A DNA stretch of 24,322 nucleotides from a virus, in IMG/VR virus record IMGVR_UViG_3300044766_000040, positions 1 to 24,322 of that record, one strand, 5' to 3'. The translations under genes were made by a program, and so were the position numbers. The stretch's first letter is position 1. Each line of letters starts with the position of its first letter. The notes under the pieces are model-generated. The model had not been told where the DNA came from and did no database searches. It worked only from the letters and a program-made list of their open reading frames with translations. Positions 1 through 6,449 of the stretch are shown here, one piece after another.

Positions 1-209
1 GCTTGCTCCACCACAGAGATCTGCTCCTCTGTGAGGTGCTGGAACATCGGGACAAGGGTGTCCCGGATGAGGGCGGCGGCGCCGGTGGCCAGCGTGACGA
101 TCGCCGCCTCGCCGGGCACCAGAGCGTTGACCAACGCGCCGATGGTGTTCACGACGAGCACCATGTCATCCGCGCCGGCCTTGACTTGTACTGGAGTTGG
201 ATTTGCCAT
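1..209 (-). CDS. Hypothetical protein, 3' end cut by the window edge
   Basis: An open frame starts at the ATG at 209 and runs off the left edge after 69 complete codons, so its C-terminus is unknown. It begins MANPTPVQVKAGADDMVLV and continues with two fairly hydrophobic helical stretches (VNTIGALVNALVPG; AAIVTLATGAAALIRDTLV), then MFQHLTEEQISVVEQA. Codon use is GC-rich, as in the real genes here. Its A-rich leader after the lipoprotein stop (CAACTCATAAATCAATTATCAG) matches the local style of starts. It could be a small structural or membrane-associated protein; nothing identifies it. Confidence 0.6.
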   Translation of the reverse strand, partial: MANPTPVQVKAGADDMVLVVNTIGALVNALVPGEAAIVTLATGAAALIRDTLVPMFQHLTEEQISVVEQ

Positions 210-246
210 CTGATAATTGATTTATGAGTTGTGGTTGCGGAGGTGG

Positions 247-732
247 TTAGGAGGTCTTGATGACAATCGTTGAGCGGTACTGCGCGATGAGCGGCAGGAT
301 GTTCTGGATCACGGCGATCGCCCCTTGTAGCTTGTCGTGGGCCGTCGTCACTACGCTCCCGTCGGGCGCAGGAGTGTTGTTGGCCTTCGACGCCGCCACG
401 GCATCCGCGTATGCCTTGACCGAAGACGCATAGGCGCTGCGAGCGGTGTATGCCGTCTTCTCCCACGTGTCAAGGTTGGCCTTGATCTGCGAGGCCAGCA
501 TCACCGCCTGCGGGGCGTTCGCCGTGAGGAAGACATTGTTGGTGTCAACCCACGCGGTGAAGTCGAGCAGGCCGTGCTTGGCGTCGAGGATGGCCCGGTC
601 GGTCTGATATAGAACCGGGTCGGAGTAGGGGCCGCCCGCTTCGAGGACGACGGGTTTCGGGCAGCCGGTCAGCGCGAGGCCGACGAGCAGGACCAACACG
701 AGGGCTGGCATCTGGCGTTGGAGTGTCTTCAT
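247..732 (-). CDS. Predicted lipoprotein, helical
   Basis: A 161-residue protein with a lipoprotein signal: hydrophobic core (ALVLVLLVGLALTGC) with lipobox LTGC and Cys24 as the lipidated residue. After a Pro-rich linker (CPKPVVLEAGGPYSDP) the mature part is mainly helical: LYQTDRAILDAKHGLLDFTA, AVMLASQIKANLDTWEKTAY, ASSVKAYADAVAASKANN, TAHDKLQGAIAVIQNILPLI. A long helical outer-membrane lipoprotein near a holin-like gene makes an outer spanin or envelope-spanning role worth considering, but it lacks any specific motif. The leader (733-778) is A/C-rich with CCAGAACAAAG, like the leaders of the capsid and tail genes. Confidence 0.72.
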   Translation of the reverse strand: MKTLQRQMPALVLVLLVGLALTGCPKPVVLEAGGPYSDPVLYQTDRAILDAKHGLLDFTAWVDTNNVFLTANAPQAVMLASQIKANLDTWEKTAYTARSAYASSVKAYADAVAASKANNTPAPDGSVVTTAHDKLQGAIAVIQNILPLIAQYRSTIVIKTS

Positions 733-778
733 AGGAATCGGACTTTGTTCTGGTTTTGGTTGCGCGTTTCACTAACGA

Positions 779-1201
779 CTAACTAATGGGATAGAGCCTA
801 GTCACACCGTTCTGGGTGATCTTAACCCCCGTAACGATGTTTCCGGGGCCAGTGATGATGGTGAGCGTCGCGGTGTCGGAGGTCGCCGATCCGGCGGCGT
901 TAGTCACGACCACCGTGTAGACGCCTGCATCTGTGGACACCACAGTAGAGATAATGTAGGCGGAGAGGGGCACTGAGATGCCTGTTACATAGGATGGCAC
1001 CGCCACGCCAGTCGCGCCGGAGATGGCCGTGCCGTTCTTCTGCCATTGGAATGTAAACGGCGTTGTGCCGTCGCAAGACACGAGGTAGAAGGTGACGGTC
1101 TTGCCAGAGACGGCTGCTCCGGTAGAAGCACAGGCTGACGGAATGCCCATGGACACGCACAGGAGTGCGGCCACGGCGAGGATCTTGATTATGTTTTTCA
1201 T
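779..1201 (-). CDS. Secreted Ig-like domain protein
   Basis: A 140-residue protein with a signal peptide (MKNIIKILAVAALLCVSMG, probable cleavage after SACA, residue 25). The mature part is one Ig-like β-sandwich: PFTFQWQKNGTAISGATG (48-65) with W53 at the core, and STDAGVYTVVVTNAAGSATS (89-108) with the D-x-G-x-Y signature (Y95), ending ATLTI. The pairing of FQWQKNG with DAGxYTVVVTNxAGSATS is very common in large secreted Verrucomicrobia proteins, which suggests that a host domain was captured. Its role on a virion or host surface is unknown; Ig-like folds often give weak carbohydrate binding. The last 20 residues form a short, probably β, extension. It follows the lipoprotein gene at 15 bases with an A-rich leader. 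Confidence 0.78.
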   Translation of the reverse strand: MKNIIKILAVAALLCVSMGIPSACASTGAAVSGKTVTFYLVSCDGTTPFTFQWQKNGTAISGATGVAVPSYVTGISVPLSAYIISTVVSTDAGVYTVVVTNAAGSATSDTATLTIITGPGNIVTGVKITQNGVTRLYPIS

Positions 1202-1216
1202 GTTTCTTTTGTGTTG

Positions 1217-1870
1217 TTACAGGTTTAGGTCGATGATGACCGCGTTGCCTGAAGTAATGGTGGGGTTGTCGGCTCGTGGGGTCCATACCCGGACCTGAGC
1301 GGGCTTGCCGTCGGTCCGCGTGAGGCTTCCGATGGTAACATCGGTGGTCTTCTCCGTAGGCACTTGGGTGGAGATGCCTCCTAGCTCCATATCACAGTTT
1401 CCTGATCCTGGGGTGATGGTCACGGTCTCCGCATGAATCCCGTGGCATCCACCCTTGATCGTCCAGGCATTTTGCTGCCCCTCTTGGAGGTTGATTGCAC
1501 CACGGAAGGAAATGTTGGAGCAGTGGTTGTTCATGTCGATGTCCTGCTCCTGCTGGTTGCCGCCTGTGTAGACCGTAACCGAGCCGTCCACGAGGATGTT
1601 GACCGCGTGGGAAAACTTCAGCACGTCATTGTAGCCCGAGGCATCCGTTAGGATGATTGTGAGGCCGGGAATGACATAGACGGGTAGCGGTCCCGACCGG
1701 AGCTGGAGGCCGCCCGGGTTGGCAGGATTCGTCAGGAAGAGCGACCCTGAGTCGTCTCCACTGTAGGACCAGTAGTTGACGTCGGGGGTGGTCTGGGACG
1801 GTGAAAGGACGCAGCCGCCTAGCCCGAGCGTGAGGATCAGCAGGGTGAGGAGAAGGCGTGAGTTTTTCAT
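1217..1870 (-). CDS. Predicted lipoprotein, β-rich
   Basis: A 217-residue protein with a lipoprotein signal: MKNSRLLLTLLILTLGLGGC, with a lipobox LGGC and Cys20 as the lipidated residue. The mature part is β-rich with regular strands (SGSLFLTNPANPGGLQLR, PVYVIPGLTIILTDASG, HAVNILVDGSVTVYTGGN, AETVTITPGSGNCDMELGG). It may form a small β-helix or β-sandwich. No family is recognised. It starts six bases after the holin-like gene. Phage-coded lipoproteins are known as outer spanins, receptor blockers and superinfection-exclusion factors; this one is larger than typical outer spanins. Confidence 0.72.
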   Translation of the reverse strand: MKNSRLLLTLLILTLGLGGCVLSPSQTTPDVNYWSYSGDDSGSLFLTNPANPGGLQLRSGPLPVYVIPGLTIILTDASGYNDVLKFSHAVNILVDGSVTVYTGGNQQEQDIDMNNHCSNISFRGAINLQEGQQNAWTIKGGCHGIHAETVTITPGSGNCDMELGGISTQVPTEKTTDVTIGSLTRTDGKPAQVRVWTPRADNPTITSGNAVIIDLNL

Positions 1871-1876
1871 GGTAAG

Positions 1877-2197
1877 CTATTGGGCCGCCGCGTTAAGTTT
1901 GGACGCAGCCGAGGCGGGGGTCGGAGTGGGCGGCGGGTTGGGATTATCGAGCGTAGGCTCGAAGGCCGAGAGGTCGTCTGGGAACGGGTGGCTGTTGAAG
2001 TAAATCAGCGCGAAGGAGAGCATGCTGATGAGCAGTGGATGCCAAACATTCGCCCAGGTTACGCCGCCCGCGAGCTTGCCCGAGATGGCGTCGTTCACCA
2101 GCACGACGGCAGTGGTGACGGCTCCCTTGAAGGTCTGCGCGAAGAGGCCGTAGACGTAGTGCTGAAGCCAGTGTAGGAAGAGGTTCTGAGTTTTCAT
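1877..2197 (-). CDS. Holin-like small membrane protein (candidate)
   Basis: A 106-residue membrane protein. Residues 24-42 (KGAVTTAVVLVNDAISGKL) form an amphipathic or weak membrane helix, and 51-67 (VWHPLLISMLSFALIYF) form a clear one. They are joined by a short loop and followed by a Pro-rich, soluble tail (PNPPPTPTP). Size and layout suit a phage holin, which would permeabilise the inner membrane at lysis, but the tail lacks the usual charged residues and no endolysin gene is visible in the window. The ATG at 2197 was chosen because it overlaps the upstream stop as ATGA and starts ATGAAAAC like its neighbours; a longer frame from 2272 begins in the overlapped gene. Confidence 0.6.
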   Translation of the reverse strand: MKTQNLFLHWLQHYVYGLFAQTFKGAVTTAVVLVNDAISGKLAGGVTWANVWHPLLISMLSFALIYFNSHPFPDDLSAFEPTLDNPNPPPTPTPASAASKLNAAAQ

Positions 2198-2592
2198 GGG
2201 GTTGCGGGTTTGGTTGGGCCTAATGAGACGGGAGAGAAGGCCGGCTTCAGCGCAGCATCCTCGGCTGCCCACTTCGCGGCCAGCGGACCGAAGGCGTTCA
2301 GCAGGGCGTCCACGTCAGCCGAGACGGCCGCCGCCTCGCGCTCGATGAGCGGGAGCGGCGTGCTGCCGTAGGCGGTGCCGTCCGGACCGACCTGAATCCG
2401 CTCTCGGAAGATGAGTACCCATGTTCCGGGCCGTGCCCGTTCACTAATGATCTCTATGCGGGTAATGCGCTCGGTCGCGATGAGGGTGATGGAGGCGGCC
2501 TTCGCAGTGACCGGGGCGGCAATATCGACGCGCTTCGGGGGCGCGGCGGCGAGCAGCAGCGTGAAGGCGAAGAAGAGGAAGAGAGTTTTCAT
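2194..2592 (-). CDS. Exported protein of unknown function
   Basis: A 132-residue protein with a signal peptide (MKTLFLFFAFTLLLAAA, cleavage near residue 17). The mature part starts with a β-rich segment (RVDIAAPVTAKAASITLIAT, ERITRIEIISERARPGTWVL) and ends in a helical, Ala/Pro-rich stretch (VDALLNAFGPLAAKWAAEDA). No family is recognised. ATGA overlaps tie it to the genes on both sides, including the holin-like candidate below, so it is probably made together with them and acts in the cell envelope. Confidence 0.7.
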   Translation of the reverse strand: MKTLFLFFAFTLLLAAAPPKRVDIAAPVTAKAASITLIATERITRIEIISERARPGTWVLIFRERIQVGPDGTAYGSTPLPLIEREAAAVSADVDALLNAFGPLAAKWAAEDAALKPAFSPVSLGPTKPATP

Positions 2593-3068
2593 GGCGTTAC
2601 GATGGGAGTGAGAGCGGAGAGGAGCGTGGCGGGGATCGGGTTGGCGTCGAGCTTCAGCTCCTCCAGTTTGACCTTGGTGAGCTCCACCGTCAACGGCTGG
2701 GTGAGGATCTCGTTGTAGGCGGCTGTGAACTTGGAAACGCGCACAGAGTCGGTGGCCGCGATGGTGCCGGACTCGCCCCCGACCTGCTTGACGAGCGCGT
2801 TCCGCGCCTCATCAGCGGACTTCACTGAGGGAGCGAGGGCGGTGAGGTTCTGCGCGATGGTCCACCGGATCTTCCCTGAGAACTCATAGGGCACGACGAC
2901 GAGCTTGGCTGGCGCTTCGCCCTGCGGAACCACCTTCTGCTGCCCGTCGAGGGACGAGAGCGCGGCGTTCAGGGCGAGGGCGTCGGCCACCTTCAGTTTG
3001 ATCGGTTCCGCACAGAGCGCGGACGCCGAGAGGAGCAGAGCGATGACTAACAGGCGTTGTGTTTTCAT
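2589..3068 (-). CDS. Exported protein of unknown function
   Basis: A 159-residue protein with a clear signal peptide: basic start (MKTQR), hydrophobic core (LLVIALLLSASA) and an expected cleavage after ALCA. The mature part is mostly helical: KVADALALNAALSSLDG, SADEARNALVKQVGG, KFTAAYNEILTQPLTVELTK. It has no motif I recognise. A small protein of this style, with an N-terminal DALALNxALxxLDG segment, may recur in related phages, but I cannot confirm that here. It begins 12 bases after the fibre gene stop, and its own stop overlaps the next start as ATGA. It is first in a run of exported small proteins. Confidence 0.72.
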   Translation of the reverse strand: MKTQRLLVIALLLSASALCAEPIKLKVADALALNAALSSLDGQQKVVPQGEAPAKLVVVPYEFSGKIRWTIAQNLTALAPSVKSADEARNALVKQVGGESGTIAATDSVRVSKFTAAYNEILTQPLTVELTKVKLEELKLDANPIPATLLSALTPIVTP

Positions 3069-3080
3069 GGGAGAGGGAGA

Positions 3081-5390
3081 TCAGTCGTCAGTTAACTTGG
3101 CTGCGAGGTAGTAGAGGGTCCCACCTACATCGAGTTCAACTGTGCGATTGGGCGCGGTGGGGGAGACCGAATGAACCACGCCCAGCTTCCACGCGGCGGC
3201 GGTGCCACCAGCGGGAGCCGAGGTCTTGATGTCTCCGTTGACCTCCAGCTTCGCCCCCGGGCTCGTCGTTCCGATGCCGACGTTGTTGGTTGTATCGACG
3301 ACGATGCCTGGTCCATCTGCAAGGGTGCCTGTGGAGTAGCTGTTGCAAATATAGAGTCGGCTGTCACTTGCTTTCAGGCCGAAATGAGCCGAGCCCACAC
3401 CTGATTGGAAAATGAACAGGTCCGCAGATGTGCCCCCGCTCGCAGCCGTCGCAGCTAGGCCATTCGTAAATGAGCTCGGATCAGTGGTGGAGCCAAAAGT
3501 TCCGAGACCGATGACGTGTAGCTTAGAAAAAGGCGACGCTGTACCGATGCCGACGTTGCCACCTTTGAAGTAGACGCCGGCCGTGCTGCTGGGTCCGACC
3601 CAGGATTCTGCTGCGGTCGTCAATGCCCCCACCGCGGTCGTCGTCAGGGCTGTAAATTGAGGACTTCCCGCGGTGCTGTAGTCCTGATCAATCGTCGCGT
3701 TTCCGCTCAGCTTCAGCGTCCGCGCGGCGTTCACGAGGTCGAGGGTCAGTGTGCGTCCGGCGCTGAAGGCGGTCGAAGAAGTCGAGGCGATCGTCAGATC
3801 ATAGGCCGCGCTCGTGTCCCGCATCGCGAAGCCCGAGCTGGGAACGTGCACGGCGTTCGCCCAGATCGTCTTCGCGACGCCCATCCCGCCCGCCGTGATG
3901 ATCGCACCCGTGGCAAGTGTCGTGGCATCTGTAGTGGCGGCGGCGTCAAAGACATTTCCCCAGATCGTCTTCGCGACCGCGAGGCCGCCCGCCAGCGTCA
4001 CGCTACCAGTGGTCGTGTTGCTCGCGTCAGTCGTGTTTGCGACCGCCATGATGCCCGTCGAGCTGAACCCCATTCGGTAGGTGTTCGACGTGCCGAAGTA
4101 CAGGCCGTAGGCCCCGGTCGAGGTGATGTAGGCAGCCTCGCCCGTCGGCGATCCGCTGACGATCGAGCCCGAGTAGGTCGAGCCCGCGTAGCCGATCTCC
4201 AGCGCCCGCCCGCTGGAGTTTTGGTCATTGTAGCAGCGGAAGGACGAGTACCCCGTGGCCGTAGTCGCCTGCATGATGATGTTCACGCCCGTCGTGATGA
4301 CGGACTTCATGCTGGCCACTGCGCCCGAGGAAACCCAGAGCGGAAGCGAAGCATCTGCGGCCGCGCCGAGCCCGAGCCGGCCGAACTGGAAGACGGCCGA
4401 GGTGGATATGGCGAAAGCCCCGTCAGACCGGATCGCGCTGGTCGCCGTGCCGTTAACAGCCGTGTTGTTGGAGAGCGTCGCCGTCGGGTTGGCCACCGTA
4501 GTGCCCGCCGCATTGAGCGTCGTGCCAGAGAAAGAGAGATTGGTGCCGAGCGTGATCTGCTCGATGGCTCCAGTCGCAGCAGTGTTGCGGCCGAGCAGGT
4601 AACCCGTGCTCATCGTAATCCCCGTGCTGCCCACCGCCGCGTTGTAGGCAAGGACGCCGCTGCCGCTGTTGCTCAGCACGCCGGCCGCGTTGGCCAAGCT
4701 GGCCATCGTCAGCAGGATGCCGTTGACGGAGATCGTGCCAGTGGAGGTAATCGGCCCGCCCGTCAGCCCAGTCCCCGTCGCGACGCTCGTTACGCCCGTG
4801 GCCGGGGTGGGAATCCAAGAGCGTACGCCCACCAGAGTGCTGGAGAGTATGTAACCGTCGGCGGCGGGGTTTCCAAGCGCCGGTTCGGAGCCGATGTCCG
4901 CGCTGGTAAGCACAAGATTACTGCCGAGCGAGTGCGTGTTGATCGTCCGCCCGGTCGGCACGCCGTCGGTGATGCCGTACCCGGCGAGCGTCGTGTGGTG
5001 CGCCGCATAGTCCACGTCCGCCGTCGCGACCGCGAAAGCGGAGCCGGTGCCCTTCAAGATCCCGTTGAGCGTAGTGGTGACCGCGAGCGTCCCCGCTCCC
5101 GTGATTGGGGAGCCCGTGACGGTGAAACCCGTCGGCATCGTCAGCGCTACGCTGGTCACGGGCGAGCCCGCCGGGCTGATCGCGCCCCCGTTGAAGTAGA
5201 GCGTCGTGCCGATCACGTAGAGCTTGTTCGTGGTGGGGCTCGGCGAGTAGGACATGAACACGATGTCCTGCTGAACGGTGAGCTCCCGGACGAGCTGCTG
5301 TCCGTGCATGGTGAGGGAGAGGACCGAGAAAATGACCACTGCGATGATCAGCACGGCGGCCATCAAGATGAGCTTGAAGACAGTTTTCAT
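3081..5390 (-). CDS. Large fibre-like protein with N-terminal membrane anchor
   Basis: A 769-residue protein. Residues 5-28 (FKLILMAAVLIIAVVIFSVLSL) are a strong hydrophobic segment after a basic start, unusual for a fibre. The rest is low-complexity β-structure typical of phage tail fibres: Gly/Thr/Ser/Ala-rich, with GYGITDG, GTGLTGGPITSTGTISV, a 33-residue tandem repeat containing GVAKTIWxN, and two NVGIGTxSPxxKLxV motifs at about 612 and 702. Such VGIGTTSP motifs are common in receptor-binding and surface proteins. The C-terminus is short and has no peptidase-S74 chaperone domain, although the VGIGT motif often precedes one. It is coupled to the lectin-like paralogue by ATGA. It could be a tail fibre with an odd leader, or a surface-anchored protein. 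Confidence 0.75.
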   Translation of the reverse strand: MKTVFKLILMAAVLIIAVVIFSVLSLTMHGQQLVRELTVQQDIVFMSYSPSPTTNKLYVIGTTLYFNGGAISPAGSPVTSVALTMPTGFTVTGSPITGAGTLAVTTTLNGILKGTGSAFAVATADVDYAAHHTTLAGYGITDGVPTGRTINTHSLGSNLVLTSADIGSEPALGNPAADGYILSSTLVGVRSWIPTPATGVTSVATGTGLTGGPITSTGTISVNGILLTMASLANAAGVLSNSGSGVLAYNAAVGSTGITMSTGYLLGRNTAATGAIEQITLGTNLSFSGTTLNAAGTTVANPTATLSNNTAVNGTATSAIRSDGAFAISTSAVFQFGRLGLGAAADASLPLWVSSGAVASMKSVITTGVNIIMQATTATGYSSFRCYNDQNSSGRALEIGYAGSTYSGSIVSGSPTGEAAYITSTGAYGLYFGTSNTYRMGFSSTGIMAVANTTDASNTTTGSVTLAGGLAVAKTIWGNVFDAAATTDATTLATGAIITAGGMGVAKTIWANAVHVPSSGFAMRDTSAAYDLTIASTSSTAFSAGRTLTLDLVNAARTLKLSGNATIDQDYSTAGSPQFTALTTTAVGALTTAAESWVGPSSTAGVYFKGGNVGIGTASPFSKLHVIGLGTFGSTTDPSSFTNGLAATAASGGTSADLFIFQSGVGSAHFGLKASDSRLYICNSYSTGTLADGPGIVVDTTNNVGIGTTSPGAKLEVNGDIKTSAPAGGTAAAWKLGVVHSVSPTAPNRTVELDVGGTLYYLAAKLTDD
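3859..4010 (-). repeat. 33-codon direct repeat within the fibre gene
   Basis: The 19-base sequence CCCAGATCGTCTTCGCGAC (plus-strand reading) occurs at 3860-3878 and again at 3959-3977, 99 bases apart. At protein level this is two copies of a unit of the form TTxATGxxxxAGGxxVAKTIWxN. The unchanged reading frame shows an in-frame duplication, as is common in tail fibres. Confidence 0.7.
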
Positions 5391-6046
5391 AGAAAGGCGG
5401 CTCCCATGAGCTGGTAGTTGGCGGCCGGGATCGTCGCTCCGAAGTAGAAGCGGACAGCCGAGGCCGTGAGGGTGGAGAGATCCGGAGTGCAGGGAATCGA
5501 GAAGCCCCCGGCCGGCATGGCGATGTTGCCAATCACGGCCGTCGGAGTCACTCCGAAGGGCGTGTCAAAGACCACGTCAATGTAGTCAGTCCCGATGGTG
5601 AGTGCTGCGGCGAATCGTTTCACGTAGTCTTGTCCGGCCCCGGGCACCGGAATGTCGGTTGAGTCGAAGGAGCCGGCCTGAAAGGTATAGGCGGCCTCGG
5701 CCTCGACGCCCTCGGCCTTGACCGTCACGGAGACCAGCACAGCGTTCTGGAGGTTGAGCTGCTGCGTGTTCGCACCGTCTCCGGCGATCACCATAAGCGT
5801 CGCCTTGTTGGCGAGCGTCGCGGCGTGAAGCATCGCGTACACCTCGGCGTCCTTGCGGCTGGCGAACTGACGGCGCACGCTGAAGCTCAGGTCGGTCGAG
5901 AGGTTGCCCCGCGAGTAGTAGGTCATCGCGGTCGCGCGAAACAGCTCGGCCGGGTCGATCACCAGCTTCTGCGCCTGCGTCCAGCCGAAGACCTCGCCCG
6001 AGATCCCGCCCGGGCAGAGCACCACGCCGTTGTAGTAGATCAGCAT
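5387..6046 (-). CDS. Tail-associated protein, long paralogue with lectin-like C-terminus
   Basis: A 219-residue protein. Residues 1-126 are the paralogue of the preceding gene. Residues about 130-219 form an added β-rich domain: KRFAAALTIGTDYIDVVFDT, PFGVTPTAVIGNIAMPAGG, SAVRFYFGATIPAANYQLMG. The pattern of T-x-Y-x-D-V-x-F, a P-x-x-V-I strand and a closing N-Y-x-L resembles the H-type lectin or knob domains at tips of phage tails. The domain may contact host glycans or other tail proteins; this is a pattern-based inference. Its stop overlaps the start of the large fibre gene as ATGA, linking it to the fibre. Confidence 0.7.
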   Translation of the reverse strand: MLIYYNGVVLCPGGISGEVFGWTQAQKLVIDPAELFRATAMTYYSRGNLSTDLSFSVRRQFASRKDAEVYAMLHAATLANKATLMVIAGDGANTQQLNLQNAVLVSVTVKAEGVEAEAAYTFQAGSFDSTDIPVPGAGQDYVKRFAAALTIGTDYIDVVFDTPFGVTPTAVIGNIAMPAGGFSIPCTPDLSTLTASAVRFYFGATIPAANYQLMGAAFL

Positions 6047-6055
6047 GGGATCTCA

Positions 6056-6442
6056 CTAGCTGAACAAGCCTCCTTGGAAGCTGTAAGTCACCGTGATCGA
6101 GACGCCCATGGCCACCATCTGGACATTGGCAAGCACCGCATTGGTCAGCGTTACGTTCTGGGTGACGCCGCCCTCGCCGCAAGTCAGGACCAAGGAGGCC
6201 CGACCGGCGAGGGCGTTGATGTGCGTCGTGAGGAATACCCACGCGTCCTTGAGCGTGTTGAACTGGCGCGTGACCGAGAAGCCCAGCGTGGCGCTGATGT
6301 TGCCCCGGTGGTACCACGTCGCGGCGGCAGCGCGAAAAAACTCCGCCTGCTCGGTGATGCTCTTCTGATCCAGCTGGAACGCGGCTGGCTCCCCGGCGAG
6401 GCCGCCGGGGGCGAGGATGATGCCGCCGTAGGTGACGATCAT
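6056..6442 (-). CDS. Tail-associated protein, short paralogue
   Basis: A 128-residue protein of unknown exact role. It aligns along its whole length with the first 126 or so residues of the next gene. Shared positions include the opening I-x-Y-x-G-x-x-L-x-P-G-G, EFFRAAAATWYHRGNIS against ELFRATAMTYYSRGNLS, FSVTRQF against FSVRRQF, and a β-rich end (LTNAVLANV against LQNAVLVSV; YSFQGGLF against YTFQAGSF). This points to a tandem duplication. It lies directly after the putative tail tube gene, nine bases before its paralogue, so a role in the tail tip or as a minor tail subunit is likely. I do not recognise a named family. Confidence 0.72.
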   Translation of the reverse strand: MIVTYGGIILAPGGLAGEPAAFQLDQKSITEQAEFFRAAAATWYHRGNISATLGFSVTRQFNTLKDAWVFLTTHINALAGRASLVLTCGEGGVTQNVTLTNAVLANVQMVAMGVSITVTYSFQGGLFS

Positions 6443-6449
6443 GGGTGGC

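Noticed and set aside
3657-5417. 586-codon plus-strand open frame opposite the fibre gene
   Set aside because: Arg/Gly/Ala-rich product without domains, lying exactly opposite a well-supported fibre gene; long antisense frames are expected in GC-rich DNA.
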